This document shows, piece by piece, positions 14,886 through 23,563 of a stretch of 38,286 bases of DNA; the stretch's first letter is position 1, and each line of letters begins with the position of its first letter. Below the pieces are notes generated by a model. That model was not told the DNA's origin and did not search any database. It was given only the letters and a program-made list of their open reading frames with translations. This stretch comes from Bacillota bacterium (GTDB lineage: Bacteria > Bacillota > Negativicutes > Sporomusales > Sporomusaceae): assembly GCA_023388195.1 (NCBI GenBank), contig JAEWGR010000014.1, positions 1 through 38,286 on the forward strand. The letters are read 5' to 3'. The position numbers and the translations under genes are program-made.

Positions 14886-15749
14886 TCAGGAGCCGAGATG
14901 CATATTTATATGCAGACTGACCGCCCGGGGCTGCCAGTGCTGACCGGCATAGGCCAGCACGGTCTCTACCGTGGCAACCCCATCGGCGTTATAGGCACCG
15001 GCGATACGCTGCCGGCCTTTTAATTCATAAATGCCGTCATTATCGGTGTCCACCGGTTCCAGACGGCCAAAAGGAGTAACCATGGCTCCTGTCTGCCGCT
15101 GGAGAATCCCGCCATGATCGTAAATTCCCAAACGTATATAATCGGCTTTACGTTCACTGACATCCAGCGTTACAGCCGAACCGGAGCCGGCTTCATTGTG
15201 AAGTTCAAGTTTGAACCCATCCTTAAATTGACCGGACACAAAAATCTTACTGTTATCCTGCTGATCAAAAATAACCATAGTCTTGGCAGTAAAGGTGACA
15301 ACCCGATTTTCATACCAGCCGCCGCTGCCGCCGGAAGCGGCAGTAATAAGGATATCAGCCACATGATCCCCGGTAAAGTCTCCCAGGAATAAGCGGGCTT
15401 CATAGCCGCCCATTCCCGCCAAAGCAGTTTCGGTCCGGATTTTCGAGGCACCATTCTCAACAAACAGGGTAATGGTGTCAGCATAGCCTGATGCCGTTGA
15501 CGGCTTATGACCGGTCAGGTACACGCGATCCTGAATTCCGTCCCCTGTGACATCCCCGGTCTGGACGTCCAGTATCTGATGGCCGGCAGGCAGCTGCCAG
15601 TCAACCGCAAAGATGGCGGCGTCCCTGCTGGCAGAACCTATAAGTCCGGCGTTATTATCGCCAGTCTTGCTTTGCGCGGCAAAAACCCCCAGCGGCATAA
15701 CCAAAAAACCTAATACCAGTGCCGCTGCGAAATACGATTTTTTAACCAT
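14886..15749 (-). CDS. Secreted FG-GAP/VCBS-type calcium-binding repeat protein
   Basis: This 287-residue exported protein has a signal peptide to about residue 24 (GVFA-AQ) and three Asp-rich loops of FG-GAP/VCBS type: DVTGDGIQD (66-74), DFTGDHVAD (124-132) and DTDNDGIYE (234-242). These usually bind Ca2+ between beta-propeller blades. ATG follows AGGAGG. The gene starts 71 bp after the sensor kinase gene on the same strand, so it may be expressed with the two-component system and could be an accessory envelope sensor or a target. No enzymatic motif is visible. Confidence 0.75.
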   Translation of the reverse strand: MVKKSYFAAALVLGFLVMPLGVFAAQSKTGDNNAGLIGSASRDAAIFAVDWQLPAGHQILDVQTGDVTGDGIQDRVYLTGHKPSTASGYADTITLFVENGASKIRTETALAGMGGYEARLFLGDFTGDHVADILITAASGGSGGWYENRVVTFTAKTMVIFDQQDNSKIFVSGQFKDGFKLELHNEAGSGSAVTLDVSERKADYIRLGIYDHGGILQRQTGAMVTPFGRLEPVDTDNDGIYELKGRQRIAGAYNADGVATVETVLAYAGQHWQPRAVSLHINMHLGS

Positions 15750-15820
15750 AATAAAAGCCCTCCTTTAGTAACAGCCGGCATAGTTTCGCAATATAGCATC
15801 TATCTTTGTTAAACGTCAGC

Positions 15821-16996
15821 TCAGTCAAAAAGTAACGGATTATAATTATCTTTTTTCAGTGTTGATACAGGCAGCAAAACAGAAAAAACACTTCCCTGGC
15901 CAACTGTACTTTCTGCCTGCACTTTGCCGCCATGGATTTCGGCAAGCTGTTTGACAATTGCCAGACCAAGACCGGTACCGCCGCTTTTCCGGTCCCGTGA
16001 TTTATCCCCCCGGTAAAAATGATCAAATAAATGTGGCAAATCAGTACTGTCGATCCCCTGGCCGTTGTCAGCAACAGTGACCTTTACCCAGTTTTGCTCT
16101 TCCAGTCTGGTTTGCGCGGTGGCAATTGTTACCTGGCCCCCGGCAGCAGTATAACGGATAGCATTGGTGATCAGATTATAAAAGATCTGGTAAATCCGGT
16201 CGGCATCAGCCATAATAAGCGGCAGCCCCGGCAGCAGATTCCGTTCAATTGTAACCCCCTTTTCCTCAGCAAGGGGTTTTAGCATATATACGGTCTGGTC
16301 AATAATCTGATTAACACTAAGCTCCGTAACCTCCAGTGATAATTGACGGACTTCGGCCAGTGACAGCTCTTTTAGGTCTGCGATCAGTCTTGACAGGCGA
16401 ATGGCCTCTTCATGGAGGGAAGTCAGCTGCTTCCGGTTAGGCTCAATAATGCCGTCAATCATGCCTTCCAGGTGGCCCTGGATAACAGCAAGCGGGGTAC
16501 GTAATTCATGAGCGATATTGGCTTGAAATTGTTGCCTTAACTTACTGTTATTATCGAGGGTTTCGGCCATACGGTTGAAGACTACGGCCAGCCTGCCCAC
16601 TTCATCCGCCGAGGTCACCGCTACTTTCTGAGCAAAATTTCCCCGTTCAATCTCCAGCGCTGCCGCACTTAATTTACGCAGAGGTGTGGTAATACTGAGG
16701 GCTAACACATAACTCGCCCCCAATCCGGCTACTAACAGGGCAACACCTACCCAAATGAGCGACTGGTGGACTGATGTCAAAAAATTTTGCTCTAAATTGC
16801 CCATCATAACAGCCTGGCCTTCACTGCCTGCACTTATATGTGTCATCATATGACGATGCATTTCGATCTGCTGGACAGTTACATACTCCTGAAATAAGCC
16901 GGTCATTTGTATATTGGCCAGATAGATGAGCGAAAATACGGTCATCGCCACCGCCAGGAACATCAGGCCTGTTATCCGGTAGATAATGCTATTCAT
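15821..16996 (-). CDS. Sensor histidine kinase with His/Met-rich extracytoplasmic loop
   Basis: This 391-residue membrane kinase has TM1 about 5-27, an extracytoplasmic loop about 28-77, TM2 about 78-100, HAMP (TPLRKLSAAALEIERGNF), phosphoacceptor His163 in ANIAHELRTPLAV, and an ATPase domain with N (LITNAIRYTAAGG), G1 (VADNGQGI), F and G2 (GGTGLGLAIV) boxes. The loop contains MHRHMMTH (46-53) and another MM pair at 64-65, a soft-metal-binding look seen in copper or silver sensors. It overlaps the regulator gene by 8 bp. Because a Cus-like pump operon lies 2 kb away, metal sensing is the leading hypothesis, not a certainty. Confidence 0.9.
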   Translation of the reverse strand: MNSIIYRITGLMFLAVAMTVFSLIYLANIQMTGLFQEYVTVQQIEMHRHMMTHISAGSEGQAVMMGNLEQNFLTSVHQSLIWVGVALLVAGLGASYVLALSITTPLRKLSAAALEIERGNFAQKVAVTSADEVGRLAVVFNRMAETLDNNSKLRQQFQANIAHELRTPLAVIQGHLEGMIDGIIEPNRKQLTSLHEEAIRLSRLIADLKELSLAEVRQLSLEVTELSVNQIIDQTVYMLKPLAEEKGVTIERNLLPGLPLIMADADRIYQIFYNLITNAIRYTAAGGQVTIATAQTRLEEQNWVKVTVADNGQGIDSTDLPHLFDHFYRGDKSRDRKSGGTGLGLAIVKQLAEIHGGKVQAESTVGQGSVFSVLLPVSTLKKDNYNPLLFD

Positions 16997-17684
16997 GAGG
17001 GGTGCCTGCCATACGGTAGCCTACACCGTAAACGGTCTGGATATATACCGGTTCTCTGGGGTTGTCTTCGATTTTTCGCCGTAAATTTTTAATATGGGCA
17101 TCAATGGTTCGCTCATAACCCTCAAAAGAATAGCCCTGAGCCTGTTCCACAATTTGCAGCCGGCTAAAAACCCGGCCCGGATTGGCTGCCAGCAGCTCCA
17201 GCATCTTAAACTCGGTTGGTGTAAGTTCAACAGGCTGTCCGCCTTTTGTCACCTGATACTGTTTCAGGTCAATCACGACATCCCCCAGCCGGACCGATTC
17301 CACTTTGGCTGCCGTCCGTTTGGTCCGGCGCAGGATGGCTTTAACCCGGGCCACTACTTCTTTGGGGCTAAAGGGTTTTGTCACATAATCATCGGCGCCG
17401 ATTTCCAGTCCAACCAGCCGGTCGCTTTCTTCCGCCCTGGCCGTCAGCATTAAGATCGGTACCTCACTATCGCGCCGCAGCGCCCGGCAGATATCCCAGC
17501 CATCCATCCCTGGCAGCATTAAATCAAGCACCAGAATATCAGGCTCTTTCTCGCGGGCGGTTTTTAGGGCCGTTAAGCCGTCATTTGCCGTAAATACCAC
17601 AAAACCGTCTTTTTCAAAATACAATTGCAGCAATTCCACCAGTTTTGCATCATCATCAATAATCAGGACTGACCGTTGTGACAT
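16989..17684 (-). CDS. OmpR/PhoB-family response regulator
   Basis: This 231-residue DNA-binding regulator is the partner of the adjacent kinase. The receiver domain has the acidic pocket IIDDD, phosphoacceptor Asp54 (LVLDLMLPG), Thr in MLTARAE and Lys in DDYVTKPF. The C-terminal winged helix carries LTPTEFKMLELLAANPGRVF and ERTIDAHIKNLRRKIE...YGVGYR. The frame is open to 17723, but GGAGG lies 7 nt before ATG 17684 (MSQRSVLIID), so that start is used. OmpR/PhoB regulators bind tandem direct repeats with about 11-bp period, which matches the repeat array upstream of the TolC/Cus operon. Confidence 0.93.
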   Translation of the reverse strand: MSQRSVLIIDDDAKLVELLQLYFEKDGFVVFTANDGLTALKTAREKEPDILVLDLMLPGMDGWDICRALRRDSEVPILMLTARAEESDRLVGLEIGADDYVTKPFSPKEVVARVKAILRRTKRTAAKVESVRLGDVVIDLKQYQVTKGGQPVELTPTEFKMLELLAANPGRVFSRLQIVEQAQGYSFEGYERTIDAHIKNLRRKIEDNPREPVYIQTVYGVGYRMAGTPHE

Positions 17685-18056
17685 TCTTTCAACCTCCAGT
17701 GATCGTTCTTTATGCCTACACACCCTACAGATGCGTCTTGTGTATACCTGAATCTATCTATATTATAGCACAGACCCCGGCACCCGCGGGCAGCACATAT
17801 TGCCAAAGCCGGCGGGCACCGGCAGAAATAGTCTGACCCTTTTCAGGCTGCATATTTTTCTCATATCCTTAGGCCACAGACCTAGACCTTGCCAGGCTGC
17901 AAGAAAAAACCGGCTTTAGCAACAATAAGTGGCTGTATCATACTTAGGTGATTTACTGGGCCTTGTTTTTCTGATAATATATGCCTATACACATAATGTG
18001 CTAACAATTATATACTCTGACATCCAAGATACCAGTATGCTAGTTGAGGTGATTTT
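17685..18056. other. 372-bp divergent intergenic region
   Basis: This lies between the response regulator gene (minus) and the DUF881 gene (plus). It holds a minus-strand TATAAT (17762-17767) without a recognisable -35, as expected for an activated promoter, and a plus-strand promoter for the DUF881 gene. CAGGCTGCA occurs twice (17844-17852 and 17893-17901), each followed by an A/T-rich run. No gene or RNA family is recognised here. Confidence 0.5.
17963..17991 (+). promoter_or_regulatory. candidate promoter of DUF881 gene
   Basis: TTGTTT (17963-17968) and TATACA (17986-17991) are separated by 17 bp, about 65 bp before the start codon. It is a moderate sigma-A match. Confidence 0.5.
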
Positions 18057-18737
18057 ATGTTACCCAAAAAAGGCCAGGCAGCTATTAGTCTGGTATGTGT
18101 TGTGTTAGGTATCACACTGGCAGTACAGTTTAAGAACAATCAGGACTTCCGGTATTCACTCCAGAATCAGAGGGCCGAAGATTTAACGCTCCGGTTGAGC
18201 TCGTCGGAGAGAGAAATTTCCAACCTGCAGTCGCAAATCAGGGAGTTGCAATCGGCTGATGCCGCCCATAAAGAGACGCAGCGTATTGCCATGGGTGCCG
18301 GTACCCTCGCCCTGACAGGTCCGGGTATTATTGTCACAATCGAGGAAGAACGCCGGCAAACGCTAAATACCAAAAGCTCTGAACTTTATTTAATCAGAGC
18401 CGAGGACATGCTCAAAATTCTGAACGAGTTGCGGGCCGGCGGGGCTGAGGCTATAGCCATCAATAATCAGCGTCTCATAACCGGTTCCGGCATCAGCCAG
18501 AACGGACAGGCGATGTCTGTTAACGGCACCGCCTTTGCTGCCCCGTTTGAGATAAGGGCTATTGGTGACCCGGCAACACTGGAGAATTCGTTAAAAATGC
18601 GCGGCGGGGTCATTGAAACTTTATCCTTCTGGGGGATAAAAATTACGGTTTCCCAGCAACCCTCTATTCAGATACCGGCCTACACCGGCGGGTTTAATTA
18701 CCAGTACGCCAAACCTGTTGAGGAAACCAAAAAGTAA
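18057..18737 (+). CDS. DUF881 family protein (YlxW/YlxX-like)
   Basis: This 226-residue protein is anchored by one N-terminal membrane helix (about 8-24), followed by a coiled coil (about 30-75) and a compact DUF881 domain with LTGPGIIVTIEEE, LIRAEDMLKILNELRAGGAEAIAINNQRL and PFEIRAIGDPATLENSLKMRGG. DUF881 proteins are typical of Firmicutes and Actinobacteria and are often near division or sporulation genes. Their function is poorly defined. Start ATG follows GAGGTGA. It stands alone, flanked by oppositely oriented genes and ending in a hairpin. Confidence 0.88.
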   Translation: MLPKKGQAAISLVCVVLGITLAVQFKNNQDFRYSLQNQRAEDLTLRLSSSEREISNLQSQIRELQSADAAHKETQRIAMGAGTLALTGPGIIVTIEEERRQTLNTKSSELYLIRAEDMLKILNELRAGGAEAIAINNQRLITGSGISQNGQAMSVNGTAFAAPFEIRAIGDPATLENSLKMRGGVIETLSFWGIKITVSQQPSIQIPAYTGGFNYQYAKPVEETKK

Positions 18738-18767
18738 GCTTAGCAACACATTGTCTATAAGGCCAGC

Positions 18768-18793
18768 AGCCCCCCACTTCACAGTAGGGGGCT
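18768..18793. terminator. hairpin between DUF881 gene and Cus operon end
   Basis: AGCCCCCC and GGGGGCT form a strong GC stem between two convergent transcription units (18737 plus, 18835 minus). No T-run follows on either strand, so it is a weaker or factor-assisted terminator candidate. Confidence 0.5.
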
Positions 18794-18834
18794 GTCGCTA
18801 TTACGGCTTTATACACGCGGCAGGCCGGTCCAAG

Positions 18835-19263
18835 TTAGCCGTGATGGCCATTATGAGCAGCAGATACACCGTCTGCCGGTTGCTGCGCACTGTGATCGCT
18901 GTCCATATCGACAGAATTCACCAGGTCGGTCAACATTTGATGAAAACCCATGTCCTGCTGGAGCATTTGCTTCAGCACACCCTGCATCTCGGGTGTTTTC
19001 AACATGTCTTTCATGGCCTGCTGCATAGCCGGGTTTTTCATCATGTCCAGGCATTGTTTTTGCATGGCCGGTGTCTTCATCATTTCCGCCATGGCCTGAG
19101 GATTCATTTTTCCCATCATCGCCCCAGACTGATCGGCCTGCGTTTCGCAGGCAGTCGGCGCCGGTTTCTCAGCCGCTCCGGCGCTGGCCAGGCTCAACCC
19201 GCCAGTCAGCACCGCTGCCGTTAACAGACCGCCAACAGCCCATATGGTAAACTTCTTATTCAT
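18835..19263 (-). CDS. Secreted Met-rich tandem-repeat protein, probable Cu(I)/Ag(I)-binding
   Basis: This 142-residue exported protein has a signal peptide to about residue 30 (SLASAGA-A). The mature chain contains 17 Met residues. Blocks MMKTPAMQ (61-68), MMKNPAMQ (74-81) and MLKTPEMQ (87-94) recur at an exact 13-residue period, suggesting amphipathic helices presenting Met pairs. A Cys at 71, a Cys at 39 and a C-terminal His cluster (AAHNGHHG) add soft-metal ligands. ATG 19263 follows GGAGG, replacing an upstream in-frame start with no ribosome site. It is the last gene of the TolC-CusB-CusA run. Envelope copper storage or delivery to the pump is inferred from composition and context; I know of no named family. 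Confidence 0.8.
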   Translation of the reverse strand: MNKKFTIWAVGGLLTAAVLTGGLSLASAGAAEKPAPTACETQADQSGAMMGKMNPQAMAEMMKTPAMQKQCLDMMKNPAMQQAMKDMLKTPEMQGVLKQMLQQDMGFHQMLTDLVNSVDMDSDHSAQQPADGVSAAHNGHHG

Positions 19264-19305
19264 GATAAACCTCCTAAAATAATTTTTCCATACTATCAAT
19301 CGTTT

Positions 19306-19863
19306 TTAATTCAATACTCGCTTGGCCCCATAATAGCGGTTGACAAAATAGGGGTCGCTCATATCAGCAACTGCTACCCTGCCCTGCGCAAAAGAGGTAT
19401 GAATAAATCGGCCGCCGCCGGTATAGATGCCTACATGAGAGGCACCCTGTTCGTAAGTGGTGAAATATACCAGGTCACCAGGCTGCAGGTTGGCCGGAGT
19501 GACCGTTCGCCCGGTCATAAACTGCAAGTCGGCGGTCCGCGGCAAGTTGACACCGGCCTGCCTGTAAACATACTGTATCAGGCCGGAGCAGTCAAATCCC
19601 TGGGACGGTGAAGCCCCACCCCATACCACCGGCTGGCCAAGCAGATTCCGGGCAGATGCTAAGACAAGCGCAATCTGACCGGATACAGTCGGGCTGAGGA
19701 CAGAGTTTTGCGGCTCTTCGGCGACAGGCATCACGGCCTCGGCCAAAATCGCATCAAGTGATTGTATAAACTGGTTATAACCGGGAACCGGAGCGGCGGC
19801 AGCGACAGCCGTGCCGCCCAGCAAGGCTCCGGTCAGGCTGATCGTCAGCACCCATTTGCGCAT
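19306..19863 (-). CDS. NlpC/P60 family peptidoglycan hydrolase
   Basis: This 185-residue exported cysteine peptidase has a signal peptide to about residue 24 and an NlpC/P60 domain with Cys92 in FDCSGLIQYVY, His143 in SHVGIYTGGG and His155 in RFIHTS. Such enzymes cut peptide bonds in peptidoglycan stems, typically gamma-D-Glu-diaminopimelate. There is no separate cell-wall-binding domain. ATG follows AGGAG. Position is odd: it sits between two metal-binding protein genes in the Cus-like operon with gaps of only 19 and 42 bp, which suggests that local wall opening helps assemble the trans-envelope pump. Confidence 0.9.
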   Translation of the reverse strand: MRKWVLTISLTGALLGGTAVAAAAPVPGYNQFIQSLDAILAEAVMPVAEEPQNSVLSPTVSGQIALVLASARNLLGQPVVWGGASPSQGFDCSGLIQYVYRQAGVNLPRTADLQFMTGRTVTPANLQPGDLVYFTTYEQGASHVGIYTGGGRFIHTSFAQGRVAVADMSDPYFVNRYYGAKRVLN

Positions 19864-19882
19864 ACTAAGTTCTCCTGCCGGG

Positions 19883-20344
19883 TCAATTATGACTCATGGT
19901 CTGCAAGTGGGCTGTCGTCTGCTTCAACAGGTCCTGCATAGCCTTAACCTGATCCTCAATGGCAGTAGGGTCCACCTTGCCGGCATTGACCTTATCCTTA
20001 ATGCCAAGGGCCGCAGTCCGCAATTTGTCTTTTAGACCGGCATCCATCATATGCGGCATAACCTTGTCGGTACTACTCACAAGCTGACCGGCACTCTTTT
20101 GTGCCGCCATGATCTGGCCAGCCTGTACCTGCTTGACAACGTCCTGCAGATTCTTATCCAGGTCTTTCATCATTGGCATCGGATCTTCCTTCGGCATCGA
20201 GGCGCTATGGCCCTGATGGCCGGCAGCCTGCTCCTGGCTGGCCGGAGGCGGCACCGCCGCTTTCTGGCTTGCGCCGCAGCCTGTTGCCAGAAATACTGCC
20301 GCAGTAATAACTGCCAGGCCAAAGACCACTTTACTTTTTTTCAT
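19883..20344 (-). CDS. His/Met-rich lipoprotein, probable copper-binding
   Basis: This 153-residue lipoprotein has a lipidated Cys in LATGC (residue 23). The N-terminal linker carries GHQGHSASMPKEDPMPMM (42-59), a cluster of His and Met suited to Cu(I)/Cu(II). The rest is helical, with MPHMMDAGL (96-104) and a His/Met C-terminus. ATG follows GGAG. It lies 25 bp after the RND pump gene and 19 bp before the NlpC/P60 gene, so it is part of one operon. It may act like CusF, handing metal to the adaptor or pump, but it has no CusF-type beta-barrel that I can recognise. Function is inferred from composition and neighbours. Confidence 0.78.
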   Translation of the reverse strand: MKKSKVVFGLAVITAAVFLATGCGASQKAAVPPPASQEQAAGHQGHSASMPKEDPMPMMKDLDKNLQDVVKQVQAGQIMAAQKSAGQLVSSTDKVMPHMMDAGLKDKLRTAALGIKDKVNAGKVDPTAIEDQVKAMQDLLKQTTAHLQTMSHN

Positions 20345-20369
20345 AGTATCCCATCTCCTCGCTTAATAA

Positions 20370-23300
20370 TTATTTGGCGACAGGTGCCTTGGCGGCGGCA
20401 ACCCGCTGCCGGCGCTCCCGCCACTGGTTCCAGGTCAGGTAGATGCAAGGCAAAACAATCAGTGTCAGCACCGTGGAAGTGACCAGACCACCCACGACAA
20501 CAGTAGCCATTGGCCGCTGCACCTCGGCCCCGGTACCGGTGGCAAACAGTAAGGGGAACAGCCCCAGACTGGCAACAAGGGCGGTAATCATAACCGGTCG
20601 CAGCCGGGTTAAAGCACCTTCAACAATGGCTTCCTCCAGCGTCCGGTGGTCACGCAGATGTTTAATATATGTCACCATAATAACCCCGTTTTGCACGGCA
20701 ATACCGAATAGGGCAATAAAGCCGACAGCCGCAGCCACCGTGAGGTAGGTGCCGGTTAGATACATGGCCACAATCCCCCCCACCAGGGAAAACGGAATAT
20801 TCATCAGAATGAGCAAGGCATCGCTGGCAGATTTGAAGGTTAAATACAGCAAGAAGAAAGTCAGGACAATGACTGCCGGCACGACCAGCGACAACCGGTC
20901 CTTAGCCCGTTGCTGGTGCTCATACTGGCCGGTCCATTGCAGGGAATAGCCGGCAGGCAGATCGACTTTGTCTTTAATCACCTGATTGGCTTCATTAACA
21001 AAGCCGACAATATCCCGGCCCCGGGTATTCATTTGAATAATCATCCGGTACACGCCATTATCACTGCTGATCATTGACGGGCCGTCCACAACCTGGAACC
21101 GGGCCACTTCCCCCAGGGGTACGTAGGCCCCGCTGACCGGCCCCGCTGAACCGGCAGGTGCCCCGCCGCCCATGCCGTCCATCCCGCCGCCGGTTTTCGC
21201 CGTTGTCCCGCTGGCGGTTACCGGAATAAGGATATTTTGCATAGCCTCAATTGTCTCCCGGTTTTCCCGGTTGTAACGAACCAGAACATTAAACCGTTTG
21301 CGGCCTTCAATCGTGGTCGTGGCATTTTTGCCGCCTACGGCCAATTCGACGGCGTCTTCGACATCGGCAACATTTAAACCATACCGCGCCGCTTGCTCCC
21401 GGTTGACCTCAATCTCCAGATAAGAAGCGCCAAAGACCCGCTCGGCCAGGAGATCACTGACACCAGGCACGGTTGCCAGGGCTTTTTCAATGTCAAAGGC
21501 TTTTTGCTGCAAAACCTGCAGATCTTCCCCATACAGTTTGATCCCCAATTCAGTGCGGACACCGGTTGTCAGCATGGCCAGACGGCCGGCAATCGGCTGG
21601 GTAAACGCTAAATTAAGTCCGGGAATATTGGCCAGCTTACCCATCATTTCCTGCTCAATGGCCTCTTTAGTCATTCCCGCCCGCCACTGCTCCCTGGGCT
21701 TGAGGGTGACGATCGTCTCAATCATACTGATAGGTGCCGGATCCATAGCCGACTCAGCCCGGCCCACTTTACCAACAGACATCTCAATCTCCGGAATCTC
21801 CTCAATGACCTTATCCATGGTTTTGGCTGCTGCCACCGCCTCGGTGAGGGACACACTGGGCAGCATAGTCGGCATAACCAGGAAGGATCCCTCATCCAAA
21901 GCCGGCATAAAGCTGGTGCCAATAAGCGGCAACAGTGAGAAGCCGGCCAGCATAACAATAAGGGCAATCGCAATCGTAGCTTTGCTGTGCTGCAATGCGG
22001 CTTTTACCACCGGCAGATACCATTGATGCAGTCTGGCGACAATCCAGGTATCTTTCTCCTGAATTTTTCCTCTGAGCAGCAGGGTGCAGAGTACCGGCAC
22101 CAGTGTGAAAGCCAGCAGCAGTGAGCCGCTCATAGCAAAGGATTTGGCCCAGGCCATCGGTGTATACAGCTTGCCCTCGGTGCCGGTCATTGTAAATACC
22201 GGCAGGAAAGTCACAATAATAATCATAATCGAAAAGAAAATGGGGGCAGCTACTTCTTTGGCCGCGTCCAGGGTTACGTCGACAATATCACGTCGGCCCC
22301 GGTCTTCGGCTACATGACGGTAGATATTCTCAACCATAACAATAGCAGCGTCAGTCATAACGCCGATGCCGATGGCAATACCGCCCAGGGACATCAGGTT
22401 AGCCGACAGGTGAATCTGCTGCATGGCAATCAGCGCAAGCAGAATCCCGAGGGGAATGGCACTGGTGACTATCAGACTGGACCGTAGATTGCCTAAAAAC
22501 GCAACGACAATAACGGACACGAGGATGAATTCTTCCACCAGGGCCCGGGTTAGCGTATTAACCGCCTTTTTCACCAGCTCCGTTTGATCGTAAAAAGGCA
22601 CAATCCGCATACCTTCAGGCAAGGTTGGCTGGATCTCGGCAATCTTGGCTTTTACCTGATCAATCACATTCAGCGTATTTTCACCCATGCGCTGAATGAC
22701 AATCCCGCCGGCGGCTTCATAGCCCGATTTTGTCAGCACACCCCGGCGGAAATCAGGCCCGGTGGTTACATGGGCGACATCTTTAATATAAACAGGCACA
22801 TTGTTATTCTGGGTAATGACAATATTTTTAATGTCGTCAGGCGACTGGATTAAACCGAGCCCGCGGATGATAAATTCCTGACCGTTTTGCTCGACCACCT
22901 TGGCCCCAATATTGGCATTGTTGGCGCCAAGGGCGCCAAAGACCTGGTTGAAACTGACCCGGTAGCTTTGCAAAAGCTGGGGATCAAGATTAATCTGATA
23001 TTGCATTACATAGCCGCCAATACTGGCGACCTCGGCCACACCCGGCACAGCGCTCAGTTGCTGCTTAATCGTAAAATCCTCCACGGTTCGCAAATCAGCC
23101 AGGTTGTGGCGGTCACTTTCCAGAGTATACATAAAGACCTGACCCATCGGGGTGCTGACAGGTCCTAAAGCCGGCTGCACACCCCGCGGCAATTGGGGAA
23201 TAGCCTGCTGAACCTTTTCGTTCACCACCTGGCGGGCAAAATAAGGATCTACCCCATCTTCAAAAATAACAGTGATCAGTGACATCCCAAAAGAGGAAGC

Positions 23301-23552
23301 CGAGCGCACCTCTTTCACGTTCGGCAGCCCCCGCAGGGCCGTTTCCAGCGGATAAGTGACCTGATCCTGAATTTCCTGCGGCCCCCGCCCCATCCAGTCA
23401 GCCGAGACAAGTACCTGATTCTCACTGAGGTCGGGAAAGGCATCAATAGGGGTATCGTGAACCACAAAGATTCCCCAGACAAGAACCAGGGCCGATAAAG
23501 CCAGGATAATTACACGATTGTGTATGGAAAACTCAATGATTCTGTTTAACAT
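20370..23552 (-). CDS. cusA: CusA-like heavy-metal RND efflux pump
   Basis: This 1060-residue inner-membrane RND transporter of the heavy-metal efflux family expels metal through a tripartite complex, driven by protons. It has twelve helices, two large periplasmic loops, the HME signature region around GIGVMTDAAIVMVEN (proton-relay Asp401 in TM4), and Met610 (PISMIET) and Met660 (RLAMLTTG), equivalent to two of the three Cu-binding Met of E. coli CusA (M573, M623). The third equivalent appears replaced (YGLNV). These Met are absent in zinc/cobalt CzcA, so Cu(I)/Ag(I) is favoured. A Gly/Met-rich insert (GGGMDGMGGG, residues about 795-805) lies before the second pore loop. It is 11 bp from the adaptor gene. 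Confidence 0.94.
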   Translation of the reverse strand: MLNRIIEFSIHNRVIILALSALVLVWGIFVVHDTPIDAFPDLSENQVLVSADWMGRGPQEIQDQVTYPLETALRGLPNVKEVRSASSFGMSLITVIFEDGVDPYFARQVVNEKVQQAIPQLPRGVQPALGPVSTPMGQVFMYTLESDRHNLADLRTVEDFTIKQQLSAVPGVAEVASIGGYVMQYQINLDPQLLQSYRVSFNQVFGALGANNANIGAKVVEQNGQEFIIRGLGLIQSPDDIKNIVITQNNNVPVYIKDVAHVTTGPDFRRGVLTKSGYEAAGGIVIQRMGENTLNVIDQVKAKIAEIQPTLPEGMRIVPFYDQTELVKKAVNTLTRALVEEFILVSVIVVAFLGNLRSSLIVTSAIPLGILLALIAMQQIHLSANLMSLGGIAIGIGVMTDAAIVMVENIYRHVAEDRGRRDIVDVTLDAAKEVAAPIFFSIMIIIVTFLPVFTMTGTEGKLYTPMAWAKSFAMSGSLLLAFTLVPVLCTLLLRGKIQEKDTWIVARLHQWYLPVVKAALQHSKATIAIALIVMLAGFSLLPLIGTSFMPALDEGSFLVMPTMLPSVSLTEAVAAAKTMDKVIEEIPEIEMSVGKVGRAESAMDPAPISMIETIVTLKPREQWRAGMTKEAIEQEMMGKLANIPGLNLAFTQPIAGRLAMLTTGVRTELGIKLYGEDLQVLQQKAFDIEKALATVPGVSDLLAERVFGASYLEIEVNREQAARYGLNVADVEDAVELAVGGKNATTTIEGRKRFNVLVRYNRENRETIEAMQNILIPVTASGTTAKTGGGMDGMGGGAPAGSAGPVSGAYVPLGEVARFQVVDGPSMISSDNGVYRMIIQMNTRGRDIVGFVNEANQVIKDKVDLPAGYSLQWTGQYEHQQRAKDRLSLVVPAVIVLTFFLLYLTFKSASDALLILMNIPFSLVGGIVAMYLTGTYLTVAAAVGFIALFGIAVQNGVIMVTYIKHLRDHRTLEEAIVEGALTRLRPVMITALVASLGLFPLLFATGTGAEVQRPMATVVVGGLVTSTVLTLIVLPCIYLTWNQWRERRQRVAAAKAPVAK

Positions 23553-23563
23553 GCCGTCCCCCC

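Noticed and set aside
18718..19224. 168-codon plus-strand frame opposite the Met-rich protein
   Set aside because: Its His/Leu-rich composition is the reverse-strand reading of the Met repeats. The minus-strand frame has a signal peptide, ribosome site and operon context.
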